From NCBI GenBank assembly GCA_002409595.1, contig DHNQ01000006.1:41223-105222 (forward strand): a DNA stretch of 64,000 bases. Reading direction: 5' to 3'. Shown here in pieces: positions 18,605 through 29,100 of the stretch (position 1 is the stretch's first letter; each line of letters starts with the position of its first letter). The DNA comes from Dysgonomonas sp. UBA5412. Its GTDB lineage: Bacteria; Bacteroidota; Bacteroidia; Bacteroidales; Dysgonomonadaceae. Under the pieces are notes generated by a model. It was not told the origin of the DNA, did no database searches, and saw only the letters and a program-made list of their open reading frames with translations. Made by a program: the position numbers and the translations under genes.

Positions 18605-18994
18605 ATGAATAAGAAAAATATAATAAAAGAAGCCTTATCCGTTGCATTCCAAAAAGATGTGCCCATGTCAGTGGTCTGCAATTACTTTAGCAAAGATTAT
18701 AAACAATATGTAGACGACAAATTCATCGACTATACCGATTTTATACAGCATATCGAAAAAGTAAGAGAACTTATTGAGAATATGAGTATAGAATTTCTAC
18801 AATTGATAGAAGAAAATAATATTGTATTCTCACGTCATAAAGTCACCTCTACAATGAAAGACGGAACATCGACAGTCTTTCTTGTATTTGCCGAATTTCA
18901 TATAAATGCGGACAATAAAATCTTGGAATGTATAGAAACCACACGTCTTTTGAGCGGCAATAAAGAACATCAGAATCTAGGCTCTGACAAATAG
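18605..18994 (+). CDS. SnoaL/NTF2-like fold protein
   Basis: A 129-residue cytosolic protein with the alpha-plus-beta cone pattern of SnoaL/NTF2 proteins: an N-terminal helix, CNYFSKDYKQYVDDKFIDYTDFIQHI, and C-terminal strands VFLVFAEFHI and ECIETTRLLSG. This fold is used both as a small-molecule-binding enzyme and as a simple ligand binder, and no diagnostic catalytic residues stand out. It has its own -7 box. The sigma-factor gene begins 157 bp later; no functional tie to that locus can be shown. Confidence 0.65.
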   Translation: MNKKNIIKEALSVAFQKDVPMSVVCNYFSKDYKQYVDDKFIDYTDFIQHIEKVRELIENMSIEFLQLIEENNIVFSRHKVTSTMKDGTSTVFLVFAEFHINADNKILECIETTRLLSGNKEHQNLGSDK

Positions 18995-19151
18995 TCTTTT
19001 AGGAGAATTTTATTTAATTTAAAGTTAATAAGACAGCAGCATCTCTGGCGATTGAATCTCGGCAAAGATGCTGTATAAATCTTTTTTTATAACATATTTC
19101 TAATTTCTGAAAGAATTCTGATAAATCCCGATTTTTGTGTAAGTTTGAATT

Positions 19152-19697
19152 ATGAATGAAAAGGATAATCAGATCGTACATTATAGACACGTCTATATGC
19201 AATATGCACCTATGCTGCTCAAATTTGCAAATAGATTTGTTTCATCCTTTTTCGTAGAAGATATTGTACACGACGTATTCCTGAAAATATGGGATAAACA
19301 AGTATTCCTATTACCCGAAGACGAGGTGAAGCGGATTCTTTTTGCAGCCGTCAGAAATGCATGTATAGATCATTTGCGCCGTATGAGTCTCGAAGAAGAA
19401 ATTATAGACAAAAGGGCTTTACAATTAAAAATTGATGAACTAAATTTTTTCGAAAACTCCGAAGACTTATTTATGAGACAAAATATATTGGAATTTGTCT
19501 TGAAAAAAATCGAAGAATTACCCGAACGAAAACAAGAAATATTTCGCTTGTCATACATAGAAGGTATGAAAGCCAATGAAATAGCAAAACAATTGAATCT
19601 ATCTGTGCGAACAGTCGAAAATCAATTATACCGCACATTGCTGCTTCTCAGAAAGAGCCTTTCCTCCAAATTTATCTTTCTATTTATTATTTTTTGA
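19152..19697 (+). CDS. ECF RNA polymerase sigma factor (FecI-like)
   Basis: A 181-residue extracytoplasmic-function sigma factor. Region 2 is visible as YAPMLLKFANRFVSSFFVEDIVHDVFLKIW (residues about 17-46), and region 4 as LPERKQEIFRLSYIEGMKANEIAKQLNLS with VRTVENQLYRTL. It is followed by a FecR-type anti-sigma factor and a SusC with an STN signalling domain, the standard trio for substrate-induced transcription of a glycan-uptake locus. TAAGTTTG (19140-19147) just before the ATG resembles a -7 box. Confidence 0.93.
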   Translation: MNEKDNQIVHYRHVYMQYAPMLLKFANRFVSSFFVEDIVHDVFLKIWDKQVFLLPEDEVKRILFAAVRNACIDHLRRMSLEEEIIDKRALQLKIDELNFFENSEDLFMRQNILEFVLKKIEELPERKQEIFRLSYIEGMKANEIAKQLNLSVRTVENQLYRTLLLLRKSLSSKFIFLFIIF

Positions 19698-19790
19698 AAT
19701 AAAATACATTTTTAGATGAGTATATTTTATCCGTCGCTCGTTTTATATTATATCACCGGTAAAATACAATGATCTAATATCAGTAACGAC

Positions 19791-20759
19791 ATGCCTTTTG
19801 CACCTTCGGATTTAATAATAAAGTACCTCAACAAATCACTTGATAAAGATGGTTTAGATGAATTTTACAATTGGATTTCGGCAAAACCCGAAAACAAAAA
19901 ACTATTCTTCGAAACCAAAGCCATTTTTGATACCTGCACCATAAAAGAACCTGCCGTAGATATAGATAAAAGCTGGGATAGATTAATAAACAAAAAATAC
20001 AATAAGACATCGTTCAACCTATGGAAATATGTTGGACGCTATGCCGCAGTAGCCCTCGTTACATTGATCATCACCTCCACATATTTTATCTTTCAGAAAA
20101 GAGATCAGGAACAACCTGTCTGTCAATATATCGGAGGAAATGGAATAGAAGCCGATGTTGTCGTTTTGCCCGATGGCACACGTGTCAGCATTGGCAGTAA
20201 AACAAAATTTCATTGTGCAGCTGATTACAACCAAAAAAACAGAGTTGTATATCTCGAAGGAGAAGCCATGTTTGAGGTAGCCAAACAAAAGAAGAAACCG
20301 TTCATCGTTAAAGTAAACGGACAAGATATAGAAGCCGTAGGCACAAAATTTAATGTAATGGCATACCCATCCGATTCCATTTTTTCCACTACACTGTTGG
20401 AAGGAAGCGTACGCCTGACTACGCAAGGGCTTGATAAAGAAACAATGTTGAAACCTGATCAACAATTCAGATATAACCGAAATCATCAAACCTCAACGAT
20501 AGAAGAAGTGGACGCATCATTGTACACCTCGTGGGTAGACGGATACTATCATTTTCCTGATCAGGCATTTCAGACCATTATCTCGCGGTTAAGCAATATA
20601 TATGGACTCAAGATTCAAATAAAGAGAGACGATCTGAAAACCAAGCGATTTACAGGAACCTTTTATCGTGGGCAAAATATAAAGGAGATTTTAGAAATAA
20701 TACGTATATCAATACCTATAAAATATGAGATAGAAGAAGACTCCATAACCATATATTAA
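19791..20759 (+). CDS. FecR-family anti-sigma factor
   Basis: A 322-residue inner-membrane regulator. The N-terminal cytoplasmic part (1-80) binds the ECF sigma factor, a single membrane segment follows (about residues 82-100, VGRYAAVALVTLIITSTYFIF), and the periplasmic FecR domain carries LPDGTRVSIGSKTKF, YLEGEAMFEVAKQKKKPFIVK and GTKFNVMAYPSD. The C-terminal DUF4974-type region (FPDQAFQTIISRLSNIYGL...FTGTFYRGQNIKEIL) receives the signal from the STN domain of the SusC partner encoded 143 bp downstream. Confidence 0.93.
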   Translation: MPFAPSDLIIKYLNKSLDKDGLDEFYNWISAKPENKKLFFETKAIFDTCTIKEPAVDIDKSWDRLINKKYNKTSFNLWKYVGRYAAVALVTLIITSTYFIFQKRDQEQPVCQYIGGNGIEADVVVLPDGTRVSIGSKTKFHCAADYNQKNRVVYLEGEAMFEVAKQKKKPFIVKVNGQDIEAVGTKFNVMAYPSDSIFSTTLLEGSVRLTTQGLDKETMLKPDQQFRYNRNHQTSTIEEVDASLYTSWVDGYYHFPDQAFQTIISRLSNIYGLKIQIKRDDLKTKRFTGTFYRGQNIKEILEIIRISIPIKYEIEEDSITIY

Positions 20760-20902
20760 CCTAAGTCAATACTTATGAATAGCAGCTAACACTCCAAAAA
20801 GAGGAGGGAAGTTTTTGCCGAACCTCCCTTTCTCCACATGTAACCTTAATTAAACTTCCATTTGCCGTGGAAAAGTGTTTAATCTTAATAACATACAAAT
20901 AT

Positions 20903-23900
20903 ATGAACAAACAACCTATAGTTCTTTTTGCAGATCTTAAAAAAACTATAAAGATTATGAAAATAGCCATGTTGCTGCTAATAGGCTGTCTGCCACAATT
21001 GATGGCAAATACCTATGCACAAAAGACTAAAATCTCGATATCTGTCAAGAACGAATCACTTGATCAGGTATTTCGGCAGATTGAGAAACAGACAGAATTT
21101 TTATTCTTCTACGAATCGACAGAAATCGACAAAAGTAAAAAAGTATCTACCAACCGACACAACAGTACTATATATGAAGTGTTGAATGATGTCATAAACC
21201 CCAACGACTTGGAATATACCATAAAGGGGCGACACATTGTAGTTACACCCAAAGCGCACAAGAGCAGCAACGTTGCTGATGTCGGTCAAACCTCCCAGAC
21301 GCCCGATCCCACAAAGAAGATCGAAGGTGTGATAAAAGATCAGGCAGGCGAACCGATAATAGGAGCAAGTGCCTTGATAAAAGGGCAGGGGACGGGAACA
21401 ATAACGGATGTAGACGGACATTTCTCCCTCAAAGCCGAAGCCGGCGATGTCTTGCTGATCAGCTATATCGGTTTTATCCCTCAGGAAATAACCTTAGGCT
21501 CTGATACAAACCTGCAAATTACGCTTAAAGAAGATATAAAAGCGCTGGACGAAATAGTTGTTGTCGGATATGGTACAACCCGAAAAGCCTCATTGACAGC
21601 AGCCGTTGCCTCAATGAAAGGACAAGATACAGCATTGAAGCCCGTTGCCAACATCAGTCAAAACCTCGTAGGGCACATGCCGGGGCTTATAGCCAGTCAG
21701 ACGAGTGGCGAAATCGGATATGACAATCCTAATATATATGTGCGAGGTAAAGGAACTACCGGCAGTGCAGGCGCTATGATCGTTATCGACGGAGTACCCC
21801 GCGACAATTATGGTCAGCTCGACCCTGCCAGCATAGAATCTATAACCGTACTTAAAGATGCGGCAGCCGTAGCCCCTTACGGTATAGGAGGAGGAAACGG
21901 AGTTATCCTCATCACTACCAAAAAGGGTAAAACAGGTGCGCCGAGCGTTTCCTACAACGGATATATCGGATTCCAGAATCCGACCCGTATACCCGAAATG
22001 GTAAACTCTTACGAATATGCTACTATGCTCAACGAAGGAGCCAGAAACAGTGGACTAACAAATATGCCTTATTCGGACGAAGAAATTGCCATGTTTAAAA
22101 AGACAGTAGACGGAGCGCCCGATGCAGATCCCGATCGTTACCCAAACAGTCGTGGGATAAGAGATATTATACAACACAATAGTATTCTTACCTATCATAA
22201 TCTGGAAATATCGGGTGGATCAGAATTTGTTAACTATTACGTATCATTAGCCTATACAGCCCAAGACGGTATGTTTAAAGGAACAGATATGAAACGTTAT
22301 AACGTATCGAGCCGCTTAGATATGAAAGCCACCTCAACGACTGACATTTCGTTATCCTTAAGCGGCTATGTAGCCGATCATAATTATCCCGGAGAGAATG
22401 CCGGCGGCATCGCTTATGCAGCAGTAAGACAACCGGCCACCAAGGCTATATGGTATAGCAACGGATTGTGGGGTAATTATTTGGGACGCTCGCCCGTAGC
22501 CCTTGGCAGCAACCTGAGCGGATATACCAAAGAAGATCGTAATCAACTCTATACAACCCTTTCGATAGAGCAAAAGCTACCTTTTCTCGAAGGTCTGAGT
22601 ATAAAGGGATTAGTAAGCTACGACCCTTACACGTTATTCAAAAAAGAATGGCGAAAACCAAGATTATCATACACTCCCGATTTTTCGACCACTCCTTATA
22701 CATTTAATGAAACATACGAAGGAGATTATAGTCTTAGCCAAAGAGACGAAAACGACAAGAGATTTACATTTCAGGGATACATCAATTATCAACATCGCTT
22801 CAATGAAGTACATGATATAAACTTTCTTGGTGTAGCCGAACGTAAAGATCGGAAGAAAAGATGGTTTGATGCCAGACGCACAGGATTTCCGCTCGATATA
22901 GACGAATTGGATAGAGGTAGTACCGAAGCCGGAAAAATAGGTAATGGCGGTTCGTCGTCACGTGAAACCTCTGTGGGCTTCCTTTACAGAGTCGGATATA
23001 CCTATAATAATAAATATATGCTCGAAGCCTCCGGCAGATATGATGGACATTATTACTTCGCTCCCGGCAAGAAGTGGGGATTCTTTCCTTCCGTTTCGGC
23101 AGGATGGAACATCTCTGAAGAAAGCTTTATGAAGAACAATTTTCCTAATCTGGAAATGCTGAAACTGAGAACCTCTTACGGTGAGTCGGGTAATTTGGCA
23201 GGAAGCCCTTACCAGTACATGTCAGGATATTCGGTATATTCCAACTCTGCTTATTTCGGAAACCCAACGACCGGTGTATACGAAATGAATCAGAACAATC
23301 CGTTCATTACTTGGGAAAAGGCTAAGAAATTTGATATAGGTGTCGATGGTATTCTGTGGAGAGGAAAGCTATCTTTCTCTGTCGATTATTTTTATGATAA
23401 ACGAGATAATATGCTGCAAAATCCAAGTAGCACAGTGCCATTGGAATACGGTATCAACCTGCCTCAGGTAAATGGTGGGAAAATGAGCAATCAAGGTATA
23501 GAAATAACCCTGTCCAGCTCGCATACATTTGCCAATAAGATGAAATTGGACTTGTCCGGTAATTTCACTTACACACACAATAAATTGTTGGATGTATACG
23601 AAACAGCCAGTACATATAATAATCCTAACAGAAGACAAACCGGACGTGCTTTTGAAACACAATTCGGTTATCAGGCAATAGGTTATTTTACAGTAGATGA
23701 TTTCGATGCAAATGGTAATCTGAAACCCGGAATAGCGACCATTAAAGACGCCAAAGTACAACCAGGAGATATAAAATATGCTGATCTGTATGGTCCCGAC
23801 GGAGTGCCTGACGGAATAATTGATGCGCATGACAATACAGTGATAGGACGCCCTAAAAATACGCCTCAAATTATTTATGGATTTTCTCCAAGCTTATCGT

Positions 23901-24346
23901 GGAAAGGCTTTGACTTTAATATGCTGTTGCAAGGTGCTGCCATGAATGATATATACCTTCAAGGCACAATGGCACATCCGTTCGAGAGCCAAGGTTCGGC
24001 TACCAAGCTGCAATACAAAGATCATTGGACTCCTGAAAACCCGAATGCGAAATATCCGAGAGTATATAATGCTCCCGTAGATCGCAATACTGTTGGCTCA
24101 TCACATTGGATGCGCAATGCTGCATATATTCGTCTCAAGAGCTTAGAATTTGGATATACTCTGCCTCAGGCTTTGACCGCGAAAGTGGCAATGCAGAGAG
24201 TTCGTTTCTACTTTGCCGGACAAAACCTCTTTACTTGGACTCCTTACATGAAAGAAAAAATAGACCCGGAAGCAGGTAACACCGATGGACGCTACTATTA
24301 TCAGCAACAAGCTTTTTCTTTTGGTCTAAATGTTACATTTAAATAA
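20903..24346 (+). CDS. SusC-family TonB-dependent transporter with STN signalling domain
   Basis: An 1147-residue outer membrane transducer. After the signal peptide there is an STN (secretin/TonB short N-terminal) domain at about residues 45-115 (VKNESLDQVFRQIEKQTEF), which contacts FecR. A carboxypeptidase-D-like domain follows (GVIKDQAGEPIIGASALI), then the plug (VGYGTTRKASLTAAVASMKG, VLKDAAAVAPYGIGGG) and a beta-barrel. It imports a glycan and reports its presence to the sigma factor. The start at 20903 gives a normal signal peptide after a basic N-terminus; an upstream ATG at 20867 looks unsuitable. SusD follows after 5 bp. Confidence 0.94.
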   Translation: MNKQPIVLFADLKKTIKIMKIAMLLLIGCLPQLMANTYAQKTKISISVKNESLDQVFRQIEKQTEFLFFYESTEIDKSKKVSTNRHNSTIYEVLNDVINPNDLEYTIKGRHIVVTPKAHKSSNVADVGQTSQTPDPTKKIEGVIKDQAGEPIIGASALIKGQGTGTITDVDGHFSLKAEAGDVLLISYIGFIPQEITLGSDTNLQITLKEDIKALDEIVVVGYGTTRKASLTAAVASMKGQDTALKPVANISQNLVGHMPGLIASQTSGEIGYDNPNIYVRGKGTTGSAGAMIVIDGVPRDNYGQLDPASIESITVLKDAAAVAPYGIGGGNGVILITTKKGKTGAPSVSYNGYIGFQNPTRIPEMVNSYEYATMLNEGARNSGLTNMPYSDEEIAMFKKTVDGAPDADPDRYPNSRGIRDIIQHNSILTYHNLEISGGSEFVNYYVSLAYTAQDGMFKGTDMKRYNVSSRLDMKATSTTDISLSLSGYVADHNYPGENAGGIAYAAVRQPATKAIWYSNGLWGNYLGRSPVALGSNLSGYTKEDRNQLYTTLSIEQKLPFLEGLSIKGLVSYDPYTLFKKEWRKPRLSYTPDFSTTPYTFNETYEGDYSLSQRDENDKRFTFQGYINYQHRFNEVHDINFLGVAERKDRKKRWFDARRTGFPLDIDELDRGSTEAGKIGNGGSSSRETSVGFLYRVGYTYNNKYMLEASGRYDGHYYFAPGKKWGFFPSVSAGWNISEESFMKNNFPNLEMLKLRTSYGESGNLAGSPYQYMSGYSVYSNSAYFGNPTTGVYEMNQNNPFITWEKAKKFDIGVDGILWRGKLSFSVDYFYDKRDNMLQNPSSTVPLEYGINLPQVNGGKMSNQGIEITLSSSHTFANKMKLDLSGNFTYTHNKLLDVYETASTYNNPNRRQTGRAFETQFGYQAIGYFTVDDFDANGNLKPGIATIKDAKVQPGDIKYADLYGPDGVPDGIIDAHDNTVIGRPKNTPQIIYGFSPSLSWKGFDFNMLLQGAAMNDIYLQGTMAHPFESQGSATKLQYKDHWTPENPNAKYPRVYNAPVDRNTVGSSHWMRNAAYIRLKSLEFGYTLPQALTAKVAMQRVRFYFAGQNLFTWTPYMKEKIDPEAGNTDGRYYYQQQAFSFGLNVTFK

Positions 24347-24351
24347 TTACG

Positions 24352-26067
24352 ATGAATATGAAATATATAATACATATAGGACTATGTATATTCTTAGCCC
24401 TTGCATATAGCTGTTCCGACTTTCTCGAAGTAGAAAATAAGGACTTCGTAACGGATGATGTCGTTTGGTCTAAAGAGTCGAATGCAGACTTATATCTTAA
24501 CGATATGTATAACGACCTATTGCCTGATGCAAACAAGGTTACGCAACATCTCGACCAGTATTCTGACAATTCGGATGTTGGTACTAACTGGATGGTAGGT
24601 TATGCGAATATAGGGAATGCGCAGATCACTCCCGAAAACTATCCGAAGGGAATCAGTAATGTCTGGGATTGGGAGTCGGCATATAAGAAGATTCGCAAAT
24701 GCAATCTGTTTATAAAAAAGGTTACAGAGTCGGGGCTGTCCGATGCCTACAAGCAACAACGAGTTTCCGAAGCACGTTTCCTGCGTGCATTCATCTATCA
24801 CTGGCTATGGATGACTTATGGCGGAATGCCTTTGATAACAGTGCCGTTGAATAATACAGATGCCAGTATGACGCTAGAGTATCCAAGATCCACAGCGCAG
24901 GAAACATTCGAATTCATCACTACCGAATTGGGCGAAATCGCTCCTCTATTGAAAAATACCGAAACCGGAAGCAATGCCGGACGTGCGACCAAAGGTGCTG
25001 CTCTTACGCTAAAAGGATGGTGCGAATTGTATCATGCCAGCATACAACGCAATCCGACTAACGATATTCAGCGATGGAAGGTGGCTGCTGCAACCAGCAA
25101 GGCAGTTATAGATATGGGTGTTTATAGCTTGGCTTCAGATTTTAACGAGTTGTTTATGGTTAATAATAACAGTGAGTCAATCTTTGCCCGCCAGTATGGA
25201 CCTGACAAGGGAAACAATAAAGAAATGCATTTCGGACCTCCTGCCATCGGTTCTAGCAGATCGGGTTGGGGCAATTTTCAACCGACACAACAATTGGTGG
25301 ATGAATTTTGTATGGCAAACGGTTTGCCTATTACAGACCCGGCTTCAGGATATAATCCACAAGAACCTTATGTGGGACGCGAAAAGAGATTTTATGAAAC
25401 CATTATCTATAATGGCTCTAAATGGAGAAACGAGTTTGAGATCACAACGCAGGTTGGAGGTAACAATTCGATAGACCTCGGATATTCTAACGACAACACA
25501 CATACGGGATATTATGCACGTAAGAGACTGAATGAGAACAAAGATTTATCTATGTTTGGCAATGAAACTTCATATGAAAATTATATGTTCTTCCGTTATG
25601 CCGAAGTTCTTCTTAACTTTGCCGAAGCTGAAAACGAAGTAAACGGACCAACGAAAGAGGTATTGGATGCTGTGAATCTGGTTCGTACCAGAAATGACAA
25701 TATGCCTAAAGTGGAAGACACTTTTAAGTCTTTGACCAAGGACAAGATGAGGGAGATTATCCGTCGTGAAAGACGTGTAGAGCTATCTTTTGAAGACAAA
25801 CGTTGGTGGGATATCCGCCGTTGGCAAATAGCAGATAAACTGTCTGATGGAAGCCCCGGTGTGATGAATGTACCTTTGAAAGGTATGCTGATTAAGGAAA
25901 AGGATGGCGTGCTTACATATACTGTTGTAGATGTCAGAAACAGAACATTCTTGCCTAAGATGTATTTAATGCCTATACCTCAGGGTGCAATAGACCGTAA
26001 TTCTGTGATAAGTAAACAAAACGGAGGAACGGATAATTGGAAAAACGGACAAAATCCGGGATATTAA
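24352..26067 (+). CDS. SusD/RagB-family outer membrane lipoprotein
   Basis: A 571-residue surface lipoprotein with lipidated Cys21 (ALAYSC) that forms a lid on the preceding SusC. SusD landmarks include EARFLRAFIYHWLWMTYGGMPLI, FFRYAEVLLNFAEAENEV and RRERRVELSFEDKRWWDIRRW, ending in PIPQGAIDRN...NPGY. It lies 5 bp after susC and 80 bp before the beta-galactosidase gene, making an import-plus-hydrolysis locus for a beta-galactoside-containing glycan. Confidence 0.94.
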   Translation: MNMKYIIHIGLCIFLALAYSCSDFLEVENKDFVTDDVVWSKESNADLYLNDMYNDLLPDANKVTQHLDQYSDNSDVGTNWMVGYANIGNAQITPENYPKGISNVWDWESAYKKIRKCNLFIKKVTESGLSDAYKQQRVSEARFLRAFIYHWLWMTYGGMPLITVPLNNTDASMTLEYPRSTAQETFEFITTELGEIAPLLKNTETGSNAGRATKGAALTLKGWCELYHASIQRNPTNDIQRWKVAAATSKAVIDMGVYSLASDFNELFMVNNNSESIFARQYGPDKGNNKEMHFGPPAIGSSRSGWGNFQPTQQLVDEFCMANGLPITDPASGYNPQEPYVGREKRFYETIIYNGSKWRNEFEITTQVGGNNSIDLGYSNDNTHTGYYARKRLNENKDLSMFGNETSYENYMFFRYAEVLLNFAEAENEVNGPTKEVLDAVNLVRTRNDNMPKVEDTFKSLTKDKMREIIRRERRVELSFEDKRWWDIRRWQIADKLSDGSPGVMNVPLKGMLIKEKDGVLTYTVVDVRNRTFLPKMYLMPIPQGAIDRNSVISKQNGGTDNWKNGQNPGY

Positions 26068-26147
26068 TTATGTTTAATATATTTAGAGAATAGAATTTTC
26101 GAAATTTAAATAATATAAAAACTAAAAACAGCTTTAATTTATTAATC

Positions 26148-29100
26148 ATGAAGAAAACACCTATTATTTTTTTACTGAACATCATTTTTTTCTTCGTTTT
26201 TTATCCTCCGGCTCACGCTCAGGAAATCAATACGGAAGTACTATATAAAATAGTAAGTCCCGCAGGATTGGCAATAGACAACTTGCAGAGCGAAGATAAC
26301 GGAACTGGATTTGTATTGTCAAAAAATGAGAAAAACAATAAAGGTCAGTTATGGAAGATCGAGAAAATGAAGAATGGTTATTATACGATTACAAATCCGT
26401 ATAATAAGCAGAGTATGGATAACGGGAATATCCACACCGGAGAGGGTAGTGAGCTTATGCAATGGGATTTCAGTGCCTCCAACGGTAATCAGCAATGGAC
26501 ATTGACAGTTACCGGCACAGGTGCTTATACCATAATACAGCGCATGAGTAACATGTCGTTAGCCTACAATGGCGAAGATGCTGTGGGTAGTAAAATATAT
26601 CAGCTGCCTAACACGTCGCAACTATGGCGATTGGAGGAAACTTCGCTAAAAGTGCCTAAAGAAGTTATTGTAAGAGGAGAGGAGTGGGAAAACGAGTTGA
26701 TATTCGGAGTCAATAAAGAGCCGGGACATAATACATACATCCCTTTTCCGTCTACGACAAGCCTCAAGGCTAGCAAGTATTTTGAAAAGCCATGGGAAAC
26801 TCCTAATTCAGACTATTATCTTTCTCTGAACGGAAATTGGAAATTTAATTGGGTAAAACAACCTTCAGAACGTCCTGTCAACTTCTTTAAGACAGATTAT
26901 GATGTTTCTGCATGGAAAGAGATACCCGTTCCGTCCAACTGGGAAATGCTGGGTTATGGTACTCCTATCTATACAAACATAACATATCCGTTCAAGAATA
27001 ATCCACCTCTTATCCAAGCCAAAAAGGGATATACGAACGAAACGGAAGTGAATCCGGTGGGATCATACCGCCGCGAATTTTCTGTACCTGAGGCATGGGA
27101 CGGCAAGGAAGTGATACTTCACTTCAATGGAGTGTATAGCGGCATTTATGTTTGGATAAACGGACATAAAGTAGGATATAGCGAGGGTGCAAATAATGAT
27201 GCCGAATTTAATATTACAAAATATGTAAAGCCCGGCAAAAACATTGTTGCAGCAGAGGTTTACCGATGGACGGATGCCAGCTATATAGAAGATCAGGATA
27301 TGTTCCGTCTGAGTGGTATTCATCGCGATGTGTATGTGTATGCAATACCTAAGTTGCATATCAGAGATTATTTCCTCAAATCGGAATTTGATGGTAATGA
27401 CTTTAGTTCTGTTACATTTAAGACCGAATTGTCTGTTAAGAATTATGGAAATGCTAAGTCTCAACCCAATATTGCAGAAGTATCGTTGATAGATGCTACC
27501 GGAAAGGTTGTTGCTACACTATCTCAGCCGATAGCAGCATTGAAAGGAGATGCCGAGCAGAAATATACTCTACAAACTAAGGTGCAGAATCCTCATCTTT
27601 GGTCGGCTGAAAATCCGTACCTCTACACTGCTATCGTTTCTCTGAAAAACAAGGATAACAAAGAGACTGTGGCAATGTCTTCAAAGTTCGGATTCAGAAA
27701 GATAGAGATAAAAAACCGAAGGGTATATGTCAACAATAAGGCTATATTCTTTAAAGGCGTCAACCGACATGATATTCATCCTCAATTTGGTAAAGCAGTA
27801 CCTAATGAGTCTATGATAGAGGATATATTGTTGATGAAACGACATAATATCAATATGGTGCGTACAAGCCATTATCCTAACGATCCTAAAATGTATGCTA
27901 TGTATGACTATTATGGATTGTACATAATGGATGAGGCCGACCTCGAAAATCATGGAAATGGTTCTATATCCGACAAGCCTACATGGAAGGCTGCGTATGT
28001 AGACCGTATAGAAAGAGTTATCGAGAGAGACAAGAATCATCCGTCGGTCATCTTCTGGTCTTTAGGAAATGAGGGCAGCAATGGCGAAAACTTTACGGCT
28101 ATGGCTCAGCGTGCAAGAGAACTAGACTCTCAGCGCATTATCCATTATGAAGGAAAGAATGAGATAGCCGATATTCGTTCGCAGATGTATCCTGACATGA
28201 GAGACTTGGTGCGTATCGACCAGATGGATGAGGATAAGCCGTATTTCTTCTGCGAATATGCTCACTCGATGGGTAATTCTCCCGGCAATCTGGGTGAATA
28301 TTGGGATTATATAGAAAAATCGCAACGCATCATCGGTGGTTGTGTCTGGGACTGGGTCGATCAGGGTATCAATAAGTTTGGAGAGCCTACCAATAAATAT
28401 CATTATGGCGGCGACTTTGGCGATAAACCGAATGATGGCGACTTTGCCTGCAACGGACTGACTACTCCCGAAAGGCGGGTTACTGCCAAATTGCTGGAGG
28501 CTAAGAAGGTATTCCAATATATCAAGATGAAGCCTTTGGCATTGATGAGCGGTAAGATTGAGATAGAGAATAAATACGATTTTATAAATCTTGATCAGTT
28601 TGACATTGCTTGGAAGGTATTGAAAGACGGTATGAAATCAGAATCGGGAACTTTATCGTCAATAAATTTGCTTCCTGACGGAAAGCAATCTATTATTATT
28701 CCATACAATAAGAACTTGGAAGTCGGAAAAGAGTATTTCTTGAATGTCTATTTTACATTAAAAAACAATACTATCTGGGCAGATAAAGGTCACTTGGTTG
28801 CATCGGGGCAATTTGCTTTAACTAGCAGAATGTCTTTGCCGGCAATAGATGCGGACAATGCAGGAGTATTAGATGTTAAGACTCAGGGTAAAGACTTGGT
28901 GATAGGTGGTCAGAATTTTGCCATAACATTCGACACAGAGTCTGCTGTAATGAAATCGTTGAAGTACGACAATCAGGAAATGATACACCAGAATAAGGGT
29001 TTATCTCTCAACTGGTATAGAAGTGTAAATAATGATAAGTATGTTGATCAGAATTATTATCAGACAACTTACAGCAGACCGATATTTACTTACCAGATTG

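Noticed and set aside
25403..25411. TTATCTATA inside the second susD gene (also 57233 in the ECF sigma gene and 19971 minus strand in fecR)
   Set aside because: The core matches the phage-block element, but it lies inside coding regions, is not followed by the A-run, and does not precede a gene start. Such cores are expected by chance in AT-rich DNA.
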